Source: Stereocaulon alpinum (lineage: Eukaryota > Ascomycota > Lecanoromycetes > Lecanorales > Stereocaulaceae). From it: a stretch of 64,000 nucleotides of DNA. Shown here one piece after another: positions 21,274 to 32,590 of the stretch (the stretch's first letter is position 1; the number at the start of each line of letters is the position of its first letter). The position numbers were made by a program, and so were the translations under genes. The notes below the pieces were generated by a model. The model ran no database searches. It saw nothing but the letters and a program-made list of their open reading frames with translations, and was not told the DNA's origin. Location: assembly GCA_018257865.1 (NCBI GenBank), contig JAEUBA010000077.1:91455-155454 (forward strand), in the 5' to 3' direction.

Positions 21274-21766
21274 GGTTGTGGGGGGGTGAATGGTGTGAGG
21301 AGTTGGGAGGTGGGTGTGAGAATGGTAGAAGGAATAAAGAACTCAGGTTAGCTTCTCAAGGAATTCGAGGCTGTGGAATTTGAAGTTGAAAGTCTTGGCA
21401 TAGCCTCGGTACGGTGTTCACATCAAATATTTTGAACTTTTATTTTGAAAACCTACCCCACCACATTTGTAATTATTAATAATCTAATAACTACACTACT
21501 ACCAGCGAGCTAATTATCTACAGCGTATATAATATAGCTTATCTAATAGTACTCTATTAAATTCCTACGTCTTATCCTTATAGCGCCGCCTATAATTAAC
21601 TTAGACTCCTACTAAGAATAGATCCTTAATACCTATAATAGAGGTACTACTACGGGGAATATCCTTATCGAATTATATAAGTACTACCCTATAGTTAGTC
21701 TAAAGATACTATAAAGACGCCTAACTAGTTAGGGCGCGAAGAAATATATTATATATAAGTATTAAG
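21274..21766. promoter_or_regulatory. RPB8 promoter and transition into RIP-mutated DNA
   Basis: The first about 200 bp keep normal CA/TG content (for example CCCCACCACATTTGTAAT near 21,458-21,475). After about 21,480-21,530 the sequence turns AT-rich with TA steps replacing CA and TG. The segment 21,530-21,766 is RIP-mutated but I could not assign it to an element. Confidence 0.55.
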
Positions 21767-22023
21767 TATTACGTATATATATATAGGTTTCGCTACTTAC
21801 TAGTATCTATATATTATAGCCTATATCCGACTCGGACTAGGTCCGGTTCGACTCGTATCTAACTTAGCTAGGTCTAACGCTAGGCTCTTTTAGCCTTAGC
21901 GTCTACTAAGCTACGTCCCTAATATATTATATACGCGCTCTATATATATAGCTTTCCTTCCTTAGTTTAGTTCTTCTAGTTAAATACTATCTATATTAAC
22001 TTACTTTATATAATCACCTAATA
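21767..22023 (+). repeat. LTR of Gypsy family A (5' LTR, plus orientation)
   Basis: This is a reverse-complement match to the LTR at 37,148-37,380. Both share the blocks around TATTACGTATATATATATAG and the conserved middle with GCTTTCCTTCCTTAG. Ends read TATTACG...CCTAATA, consistent with TG...CA termini after RIP. About 257 bp. Internal element sequence starts directly after it. Confidence 0.75.
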
Positions 22024-22032
22024 TTAGAACTA

Positions 22033-22045
22033 AACTCTACTTACT
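22033..22045. repeat. Target-site duplication of LINE copy 1 (left)
   Basis: The 13 bp AACTCTACTTACT is present here and again, identical, at 27522-27534. Between them lies LINE copy 1. The uninterrupted site is visible in the inverted family-A copy near 37,130-37,140. Confidence 0.85.
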
Positions 22046-25000
22046 ATATTTTAGGGATCTTTAGAAATTAGTTCTACTACTACTCTATTACTAAGTAATA
22101 TAATTATATCTATTACTTAATAAGATGGCGACGACGACGAGTACGACGGGCGAGTAGGCCTACTAGGCTAGACGAGCGATTATACTAGGTTACGAACCTA
22201 GTAAAATAATATAAGATAGAGGGAGAGGAGAGAAGGGGGTTATTAGTAGCGAAGGTAGATAGGGTATATATCCTAATATAATAATAGAGCGATAGTAATA
22301 GTAGTAGAAGCCTACTAAAGGACTATAAAGCCCTTAGGGTAGAGAAAGAACTAATAAAAGAGCGTAGTATATAAAGGTTATAGAGTAGGCGCTACTAGAG
22401 TTTATAGAGAAGGTCTAAGGGATACTATAAGCAAATATAAATAAGACCGTATAAAGCTTCTTCTAAAATATAGTAGAGAGGATTATAAAGTATATATAGG
22501 AGAATATAGCTAAAAGATATACTATAAAGGAATACCGTAACTAATTAACGCGTAAAGACTACCTAACCGGAAGGGTAAATAATAGCTAGGCGGACGTAGC
22601 CTATATAGCCTAAAGGGGCTAAAATACTATCTACCTAGCTATACCTAAGGCGGAAGATATTAAGAAAGCGAAGTAGATAATAGTTAGGATTAATAATAAT
22701 AGCGAAAAGATATAGATAGCTATAGTAACTCTCCCCTAACTAATATAAATATTTAGAGGAGTAAGAGGGGTGACTAAGGAGATTATTATAGTAAGGAGGA
22801 TTATAGGGGGGGATATTATTCTCTAAATAGCCTTAGTAAAGGCTAGGGAAGAATTAGAGAAGAATAATAGGTAGGTAAGGAGACTTTATAGGTTAGTAAG
22901 GGTACTCTAAAAGATAGTAATAGTAGCGGTCTATAGAGTAAAAAAGATAATAAATATAAAGGATTAATAGGGGGTCTTTAAAACCTTAAAGAAAGATAAT
23001 AGGAAGCTCTACTTAGAGTTAGAGATAATAAAGGCTAAGTAGCCTATATTTATATCGAAGCTAGATATACTTAAGAGGGAGAAGAGGTTCTCTATAATAA
23101 TAATTAAGGTCCTAAGCTTAAAAGTAGCGAACTAACTTATTATAGAGGGAATAGTAGTAGAGAATAGCCTCCTCTTCTATAATTACTAAGAAAGAGAGGC
23201 CGCCCCTAAGTAATACTTTAACTACTATAGGTATAGATATATTACTAAGGCGTATAAATACCCTACCTACTATAAGATATATACCTAAAACTATATAACT
23301 AATAATTATATAAAAAGAGCTAGTAGTAAGCCTAAGTACGTAGTATATAAAGGGGAGTACTTAGTATAAAGTAAAACCTACTTAATCTAATAGAAGGAGA
23401 ATACTAAGGCTAAGTAGAGAATTAAGTATAAGCTAAAATACTTTAAAGAGACCCTAAAGTAATACTTAGTAAGGCCTATACTAGTAATACTAAAAAGGAC
23501 TAGCTTAGAAGGGTAGTATAAAGTAATCTCTAAAGGGAAGAGGAAGGCCTTAGAGGATATAATAGATAAGCCCTAAAAAGGAACTAGGGAGATAGCGAAG
23601 AGGGGATAACTAATAACCCTCTCTAAGGCGGAGTAAGGGTAATAGCCCCTATCTATAGAGAGGATTAGTCTAATAAATACCCTTAGGTAGACTTTAGGAG
23701 TAGTAAAGACTACTAAGACTATCTAAATATAGGAGAACGTCTAAGCGGCCCTTACCTAATAAGGGATATACCCTACCTAAAAATACTATAGTATAATATA
23801 TAGAGGAAGAAGGATATAGTAATAGTACTACTTCTTAAAAATAAAGATATAAAAGATATAGACGTATTAGTAATCTAAGAGCTAGTATATAACCTAATAA
23901 ATAGAACCTTATATAATATAAGTATAAGTAGATTCTACTTAGCCTATAGAGGGGACCTAAAGGCTAGGACGTATTTCTATATAAATAAGAGGATAGATCC
24001 TAATAACTAAGGGGTAGAATACTAGGGAGGCGACTTATACTTATTATAGATCTAAGTTATAAGGACTTAAAAGGATATTAAGGAGGGGATAGAGAATACT
24101 AAAGGGCTACTAGGGGAGAGGGTATAAGTATATAATATCTATAACCCCTTACTAGTAAGCTATACGTCGAGGGATAATCTAATAACTATCCTAAAACTAG
24201 AGGAAGCGCTAGGGAATAAGGGTAAATATATAGTTATAGGAGACTTTAACCTATACTACCTATACTAAAATAACTTAAGATAAATAATATACTACGCTAT
24301 AGTAGATAAGCTACTAGAGGTAGTAGGAGAGAGAGGTATAATTCTAGGACTACTAGAGAAGGTAGTTATATAATAGAATAAGGGCTTAGAGAGTACTATT
24401 AACCTTATATTCCTAACCGAAGGCGCGTATAATATAATAGTAAAGTATAGGGTAAGGAACGACCTTAATATAGGATTAGACTATATACTAATTATTATAG
24501 AGCTAGAATAGATATAGAGCGAACGCCTAGTATACTAGAAGAGGGTCTAGAAAAGGATAGAGGCGAAGGTAATTAAGGAGGAAATCTAGAAATATATAAA
24601 AATCTTAAATAAAGTAATAAGCTAGTACCTAGTAGACTCTAAAGATATAATTAACTAGTATATTAATAGGCTTATAGCTATACTATAAGAGGTAATAGAA
24701 GATACTATCCTATATAAGGAACCGTACGCAGGGGCTAAGCTATATTAGAATAGGGTATATATAAGGGTAACTAAAGTATTATAGGTAGCGCTTAAGGCCT
24801 ACCGCTATAGTAGGAACGTAGAAACTAAGGAAACCCTCTATTAGGCTAAAAGGGAAAAGGTTACTACCCTATAGAAGGCTAGAATAATAGCTTTTAGAGA
24901 GGGAGTCTATAAGGTATTACTAAGACTAGGAGGAGTATAGTAACTTACTAAGTAGGGAAGGGAAAGGAGTATACGCCCTAAAGAGCTACTATAATTCCTA

Positions 25001-27521
25001 GCTATTAAAGACGGAAACGGGAATAAAGTAATAAACTTTAAGGGGAAGGTAGAGGCCCTAAGGAGGGTCCTCTTCCTACTCTTACCCTTAGTAGACCTAA
25101 TAGATATAGAGGGGGCTAACTACCTAAAACCTATAGCGATAGATAGTAAGATTACCTTAAAGGAGGTAAAGGACGCGATTTAGTACCTAGTAGTAGATAA
25201 GGCCTTAGGGATCTTAGAAATCCCGAATAAGTTCCTAAAAGTAGTATATATAGAAATAATAGAGATATTTAGAAGGATATTTTAAGCGTACTTAGACTAT
25301 AGATACTACCTAAAGAAGTTTTAGGAAGCGAATATAGTAATACTAAAGAAACTAAAAAAGACTAACTATTTAAAGCCTAAGGTATACCAGCCTATTATAT
25401 TACTAAATATACTTAGGAAAGTATTAGAGATAGTAATAGTAAAATATCTTAGTAGAATAGCTAAAAGAAATTACCTACTCCTAAAATACTAGATAGGGGG
25501 TAGAAAGGGATACTTAATAGAAATAGCCTTAAAGACTATTATAGATTTAGTCTATATAATATAGAACTAGGGTAAAGATAATATAGCGAGCCTACTATTA
25601 CTAGATATAGTAGGGGTATTTAATAATATATCCTATAAAAGGCTACTCTATAACCTAAAGATAAAAGGAATCCCTAAGGGAATTATTTAGTAGACTATAA
25701 GCTTCCTTAAAGATAGAGTAATATTAATTACTCTAAGAGGTAAAACTAGCCTAGTAGAGGTAGTAAAGATAGGGATTCTATAAGGATTACCTATATTACT
25801 AATTCTATTTCTCTTCTTTAATATACTACTAATTAAAGTATACTTAAAAGTAAAAATCCTAGTATAAGTAGGAGGATTCGTAGATAATATATACCTACTA
25901 GTATATAGTAAGATAATAGAAACGAACTATAGGTAGCTAGAATAGGCCTATAAGCTCTACTAAACTTAGGCGAAAATATATAGGGCGATATTTACGCCTT
26001 AGAAGTATAAACTAGTATATCTATCGCACGCCCCTAAAAGGTTTAATATAAAGGAGACGATATAATTTAGTAATATAGAGGTTAAGCTAGAAGCGAGTAT
26101 TAGGGTCCTAGGGCTATATATTAATACTAAACTCCGCTAGGGCCTATATATAGCGTAAGTAAAGGTAAAGGCCGCTACTTAAGCCTAGGCGATTAAGTAC
26201 CTAGTAGGATTAACTTAGGGAGCTATATTTAAAAAGTATAGAAAGGTATATAGTATAGCGGTAAGGCCTATACTTATATTCGCTACTCTAATATAGTATA
26301 CCCCTACTAGGGGGTAGGGAGCTATAGAAAAGTATATTAAGACGCTTATAATAATATAGAATAACTACCTATAGATAGTACTTAGAGTATATAAGGTAAT
26401 ACTAGTCTAAGTCTTAGAAGTAGAGGTAGTTATTATACCTATCTAAACCTATCTAAACGCCCTAGTTATAAGATATTAGGTACTAAGGGGAGTATACCCC
26501 TTAATAATTAAAGGTAACCGCTTAATCTATAGGAGATTATAGGGAAGGAGAGGAAGGGCGCGCCTAATACGCCTAACCTTATTACTAGAAAAGGAAGAAT
26601 AGGCCCTATAGGAGCTTAAGGCGAAGGATTAGGATTAAGTAGTAATAATAATAAGGAGGAAGGTATATTAGTATAATCTAAAAACGGATATTAAGGAGTA
26701 TTAAGATATAGGTATCCTAGCTAAGAAGATATAAAGCTAGGTAATAATAAAGTAAATTAAGTAATAGGAGGTATATAAGGATACTATCCCTAAGTACTCT
26801 TATATACCTATATAGAATAAATTATTATTTAGAGGAAGGTATAACTACTACCTAAAGCTTAGAAAGGTAGAAAGCTTAATAGTAGTCTAACTCTAAAGTA
26901 GGAAGAATAGGTTTAACTACTTCCTTTATAAGGTAAGGGTACTAGGGGTCCGTAGTACCTACTATAGTTATAGATAGAGGAATTAGGATATAAAGTATAT
27001 TCTTCTATATTACCTAAAGCTTAGCGATATTCGAAGGGAGCTTATTAAAGAGGTAGAGACTTATAATATTAAGATTATACTAGTTAAGGTTACTAGTATA
27101 AGAGCGGCTATAAGATAGCTAGTTAGGTTAGGATTCCTAATATAGTATTAACTTACTAAGGAATAGCTCTCTTAGTCTAAACTCCCTATTAGAGTAAAAC
27201 TAGTAATAAAAACCCTAAAGATAAAAAAGCCTAAATATAAGTAGAAGCTAAAGGCGGCGGAGCTACTAGAGTATTATAGGGCTTATTAGGGTAGCGGAGA
27301 TTATTATTACTAGTATTATAAAGCCTAGCGGTAAGGTTAGATAGGCGGAGTAGAATAATAAGTAAGCTAATAAGCGAAAGTTTTTAGCTAGAAGGGGCGA
27401 CTTTAGAAAGGTTTCTTTTACGTCTAGAGGGCCTTTAACCCCCCTAGATTTCCTAATAATATAAGAGAATACCCTTATTAGTATATATAGATACTAGAAT
27501 AGGCGTATAAATTAATCAATC
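22046..27521 (+). mobile_element. Tad1-like non-LTR retrotransposon, copy 1, RIP-inactivated
   Basis: This is an about 5.5 kb LINE in plus orientation, flanked by a 13 bp target-site duplication. The 5' region begins with a GGCGACGACGACGAG block at 22,127. An ORF1 relic ends in CCHC zinc knuckles (about 23,213-23,345). An ORF2 relic has an apurinic endonuclease with a GDFNL motif (about 24,240-24,262) and a reverse transcriptase with a GFVDD box now reading GFVDN (about 25,873-25,888). Further coding relics run to about 27,360. The 3' end has a short UTR and a tail of AATC-type repeats. Dozens of TAG/TAA stops replace Gln and Trp codons. The clade assignment (Tad1) rests on the ORF1 knuckle, APE, RT order and tail type. 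Confidence 0.85.
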
Positions 27522-27534
27522 AACTCTACTTACT
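27522..27534. repeat. Target-site duplication of LINE copy 1 (right)
   Basis: Identical 13 bp to 22033-22045, immediately after the AATC-type tail; family-A Gypsy sequence resumes directly after it. Confidence 0.85.
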
Positions 27535-29790
27535 TTAACTTATAGTAGTTATAATAGCGAGCCTAATTAAGTAACTACTTTAACCTAATATTAATATTAA
27601 GTTTAGTACTCTATAATACTAATTTTAAAATTAACTCCTATCTATTTCCCCTTATAACCGCTTTACTACCGCCTTATACTAGTATTATAATAGACGATAG
27701 AAATACTACTAAGTAGCAGTTAAAAAATCTAATAGAAGATTAACGCGTAAGATAATATATTTTAAGAAATATAAAGAAATATAGACGGATATCTCTACTA
27801 CTAAAGGACGCCCTATAAGGGGCTAAAGAAGCTATATCTATATAGGAAATAGTAAGTACTATCTAGTTAGAATATTAAGTAGCGTTAGAGCCTGAAGCGG
27901 TACTAAATATACTAAATAATCTATAACGCGAGCGAGATACGTTATTATAGATAGTAGAAGAATTAGAAGTAGTAGACGTATAACGCGAAGTAGTAGTATA
28001 GTCTATTTAAACTAACTAAGTAAGGGTATTAACCTTAGACGAAGAAAATATAGCCCTATAGGACTAATTAGAGGTAATAAGAAGTAATATTTAATAGTTA
28101 GATAAGGTTCTCTACTTAAAAAGAGAATAATATTAAGTTAATAAGCTACCTCTCCTACTACCTTATAATATAACTCCTAATACGACTATATTAATAGGAG
28201 TTTAATAAAGTATATATTACCTAAATCTACTAATCCTTACTAACGGGAAAGACTTAGAATTCGAAGGTTAGATATAAGATATCTAGGATAAGCTAGATAT
28301 AAATAGAGATTACTTTATTATTAAGGTAGAGAAAGCTAAATACGTTATTAGACGTACTAAGGCTAAGGTAAAAGTAGCGATTACCTTATATTATATTAGT
28401 AATCTAGAATATTTCTAGACCTTAGTAATAGTTATTAGGCTACTTACTAGCCTATTTAGTAACTTAAATAAGGAGAATTACTACCGCTAAGAATAGAATT
28501 ATCTCTATTAGCGAGCTAATATATCCTTCTCTAACTTTTTTATAGAGGTATATAAGCTAGCTAGCTACCTAAATTACTCTAATAAGTCCGTAATAGATTA
28601 TTTAAAGGATAAGAGTAACTTATAACTAAGGGAAGTACTCGCTACGTATCCTACTAAATTTAGGACCGTTAAGGAGCTTTATATCTATATATAATAGGTA
28701 GATAACTTAGTAGTAGTACTATATATAGACTATAACTACTAGATATAGGCTTAAGAAGTAAGGATAAATTACTAAGCGAATTAAGCTACTACTACTACTA
28801 TAGCTACCGCTACTACTACTATAATAGTAGCGAAGTATCTAAATATACCTTTTACCCTATACCGCTTATTATCGCCTAGTTACCGCCTATCTCCTAGGCC
28901 TTTTACTAAAATTACGTATTTTAAGTATAGAAAGAAGGGATATTTTATAGCTATATATACCTATCTAACTTCTATTATATACGAAATATTAACTATAGAG
29001 TAAGTCTTACCGCTATAAAGTAATAACTAATTAGGAAATATATTACCCTTAATATAGATATATTAAGTAACGATATTCTAATTTTATCTTTTAATTTTAA
29101 TACTAACCTATTTACTAAGTCCCTACTTACTATTACCTATACTCTATTTAGCTAAAAAAATAGATATACTATCTTAGCTCTACTAGATACTAGTACTACT
29201 AGATTTTTATTTATTAATAAAAAAGAAGTATACTTTCTCTATAATAAATTAGGGATCGCCCCTATACTAATTAGTTAACCCTACCCCTTAAGAGGTTATA
29301 ATAGGTAATTAGTACCTAACCTAATTACCTATATAATATTCCTATCCTTAGATATTAACGGACGTATCGAATTAATAATTCTAATACTTATTATTAAGCT
29401 AGGAAATTATAAGATAATATTAGGTAAGCTATAGATAAATACTAATAACGTCTTACTTAATATAAGCTACGATAAGCTTATATTCCCTAACTACGTCGTT
29501 CCGCTAGTACTACTAGTATAGCTAGTACTACTAAAGCGGTTAGCCCTCTTAATAAAAGAGGTTATTCCGGTAAAAATCCTTTAACAGCTACTATAGGTAA
29601 TAACTTCCTCTACTAAAATCGTAATACTACTAAAGATACTAGTTATACCGAAGTCGACTCCGCTAAATATCGCGCCTATTAGCGCTAACGCCTACTATAA
29701 ATAGGTTTCTTAATAGGTAAAGGGGCGTAGAGCTTAATACTTTTTACTAATAATATTATAAATTAATAAGGCCCTATAAGCCGAATCTAA

Positions 29791-31399
29791 TAATCTTTCT
29801 TACTATAATAGAAAATCGGTAATTAGGACCCTAAAGATCACCCGTGCTAAGCGATCTAATATATCTTAAGATAAGTCCCCTAATTTCCTATCTCGGCCTA
29901 GTACGAATATTAATATTCTAAGCACTTTGCGCACTTAACGTATAGCACGTATAATAAATAGTTAGGTAATTCAAAAGATACGCAAGCTCTTAAGGATTCT
30001 AATATACCAAAAATCTTTTAAATTAGCCTATATACGCAAATATTATACTTAAATATATAGTATATATACGCTAAAATCCTATATCTTAGCGCCCCTACTC
30101 CCGCGTCTGTTTTATTTACTAGTACTTTCTTCTTTTTTTTTCTCTCTACTACCTTATCTATATATAAATTATATATAATAGATAGCTTATAGATAATATC
30201 GCTCCTCTTAAGGATATACGTCTTACTATATATACTTACTATCTTCGTAACCTTAACTATCGCTATAATTATACTACTACCTCCTTTCGCTCCTCTACTA
30301 AATGACCAGCCCTTACGGAGCTTAACCCGAATACCGCTAGCAATAAGAGGAAGAAGACTTATAAGAGTATAGGGGTTAGGCGTAGTAGACCTAAAAATAC
30401 TATAGTAGCTACTTAGGTAATTAATACTATAAGAGAGGATATAGTTAATACTATAGGGGAGACCGTAGTACTTAGGTATTTACTAAGTAGGCTATTTTAG
30501 GAGCCTTACTATAATTCTTATATTAATAGCTATACTATAATATAGCGTAATTATAACCCTGTTAACTTATATTTACAGGTAGTAATCTTATAAAGAGTCC
30601 CTCTACTAGCTCCTACTCTAGAATATATTACTAAGTCAGCGCCTACTAAGTTTATAGATATTAACTTAATTACTCCCCTACCTAAACTAGTATATTCTAA
30701 GCGTACTCTACGCTACTACGCCTACTAGGAACGAACTATAGAAGATTATAGCCTAGACTACCCTAGTTGCCGGCGTAGCTTATATCAGCTGAGGAATAGG
30801 GCTATATTCTAGTTATATAGGGACCTAGCTACGGCTAAAGACGTAAAGCTCTTTATAATTAATAAAGGTTTCTATAATACGTCTAATACCTACCCCTACT
30901 ATACTGCTTAGTCTTAGCCTATAGAACGTAGGCCCTATAATTAGTAGCTATACTATAATAATAGGAAGAATAATTAGCTACCGCCTAATTAATTATATAA
31001 GCCGGAAGAGGTCGATCTATTACCTAATAGACCGGAAAAGGACCGTAAGCTTATAGCGCGTAAAATAAATAACTTACTCTATAAAATTAAAGATATCCTA
31101 GTAGATAGGCACCCTATATACTATAGGACTACTTATAGTAAAGAGTTTATTTAAAATATTATTAGCTATAATAATAGCCTCTCCTTCACTAGTAAGGTAG
31201 CTAATAATATTAACTTTAATATAGGCCGTACTACGTTCCGAATCTAGGGGTTAGTCTACTATTATATAGGGCCTCTTATACCGGATAACTATAAACGGGC
31301 GAAGTTTACTTAAATCTATACCCTAGATAGTATATAGGAGTAACTAGATACTTAGTAGTACTATTTAGGGGGTATAAATCTAGCTACCCTTACTTAGCT
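29791..31399. repeat. Unassigned, partly RIP-mutated repeat sequence with an ORF relic
   Basis: This segment is between the truncated Gypsy A copy and element E. The part 29,830-30,130 retains several CA/TG steps and matches nothing else that I recognise. From the ATG at 30,302 a plus frame begins MTSPYGA and continues Gln/Glu-rich if RIP stops are read as Gln, which suggests the start of an element-encoded protein, possibly a gag-like ORF. I could not identify it further. Confidence 0.4.
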
Positions 31400-32590
31400 G
31401 GCCAGCGATGGAGACATACCTGTACGCAGTGCTAGCTACGAACCTGAATACCTATTCAGAGCCGAGATGTCTCCCCTAATATATTATAGGTTAAACGATG
31501 TTAAGACGTCGCGTGGTTGCTGAGAACTCCGTATAGAGTTTTTCGGGCAACGCGATAACACCTACCCTAACTCTACTACGACTATTATACCTCCCCTACG
31601 ATCGAGACTAGACAGCAAGAATTAGTATTAGGTATAGTATCTTAGCCTAATAAGTGAAGAGTATAGGTAATACCTGCCTAGCCGTTAATTTAAAAAATCT
31701 AATATCTACGTACGCTTAATACGTATCTACTAGTTAAGACTAACGCGCAGTCTATCTTAGGGGAAGGCTAAGGTTATAGGTATACAGGACTAAGAGAAGG
31801 ATATACTAAGTTATAAATTAGAAGGCGTATTTTAGAAAAGGACGGCCCCTATCTAAGTAGCTAGGCGAGCCTTTAGTATAAGCGGCGCCGTATAACTATA
31901 ATTATAAGCTGAAGGGTTAGCTCCCCCCTGAAGCAAAGTATATAAGGATAGAAGTAAGTACTATCTAATACGACCAGCGGGATATTATACTATCCAATTC
32001 TTTATATAAGTATAGGCCTCCTAGGCGGTGTATATAGCTTCCCCCCTTTCTTATATCCTTAACTAGTAAACCACCGAACAGCCAAATCCGGTACTACTAC
32101 GGATACTAATAAACACTACTAATTAGCGCTAATAACTCGAACCCTTGCGGGACGGCTATACACCCCCTCCTCCCCCCCCCTATATTAATATAGTAAAGGT
32201 TAAAGAAAGTTATAGGGCGCTCAGCGCTATAATAAAGTCGAAGGATATAGAAGAATACAGCAGGGTCCTTAAGAGCTGAGTATAGTGCGAAGGGCGTATA
32301 TTATAGTTAGTATTAGAAATAATATTATAGAGCGCTTAGTATAATATTAAAGAATATAGTTAAGAGTTACCAGTGTTAAGGAGGCCTAGGGTATAATCCC
32401 TAGACCAAAAGCAATTACATTATTAAGGATAAGCGGGAGTTTTTATCTAGGCACTATACTATGGTTTCTCTTGCGGCTAGGAAAGGTATACTACGTATAC
32501 CATCTACTAGTTTCACAAATAATATAATAGAACACCCTCATTAGTATATATAGATACTAGAATAGGCGTATAAACCAATCAATCAATCAA
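31400..32590 (+). mobile_element. Element E, copy 1: LINE-tailed, hairpin-rich, RIP-spared repeat
   Basis: About 1.2 kb. Bases 31,400-32,237 align with 63,162-64,000 with only a one-base length difference, in a C-run, apart from transitions. Both copies begin at GGCCAGCGAT with unrelated sequence to the left. The 5' 160 bp keep many CA/TG steps and contain GGAGACA (31,410-31,416) able to pair with TGTCTCC (31,468-31,474), enclosing the perfect hairpin CTGAATA/TATTCAG (31,444-31,459). Further pairing involves TCGCG and CGCGA around 31,510-31,556. The 3' end (about 32,530-32,590) matches the LINE 3' terminus, including ATTAGTATATATAGA and an (AATC)n tail. It may be a non-autonomous element using the LINE machinery, or the 3' end of another LINE. 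Confidence 0.6.

Larger units (their letters stand above)
22024..29790 (+). mobile_element. Ty3/Gypsy family A, 5' half (gag-protease), split by a LINE
   Basis: The internal region runs 22024..22045 and resumes at 27535 after LINE copy 1. It matches, in inverted orientation, the element at 32,591-37,147. It has a decayed CCHC zinc knuckle at about 28,917-28,960 (Cys and His codons changed by RIP) and a retroviral-type aspartic protease motif (LLDTST, from DTG) at about 29,177-29,205. The sequence stops matching family A near 29,790, so pol and the 3' LTR are missing on this copy. RIP stops are throughout. Confidence 0.75.

Noticed and set aside
31400..31480. Hammerhead or HDV-type ribozyme at the start of element E
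   Set aside because: Nested helices are present, but the CUGAUGA/GAAA core and the HDV catalytic strand could not be located; kept only as a structured-RNA hypothesis.
32131..32160. tRNA-like B box (GGTTCGAG on the minus strand) in element E, also in copy 2 near 63,895-63,905
   Set aside because: No A box or cloverleaf can be drawn around it, so I do not call a tRNA or a tRNA-derived SINE head.
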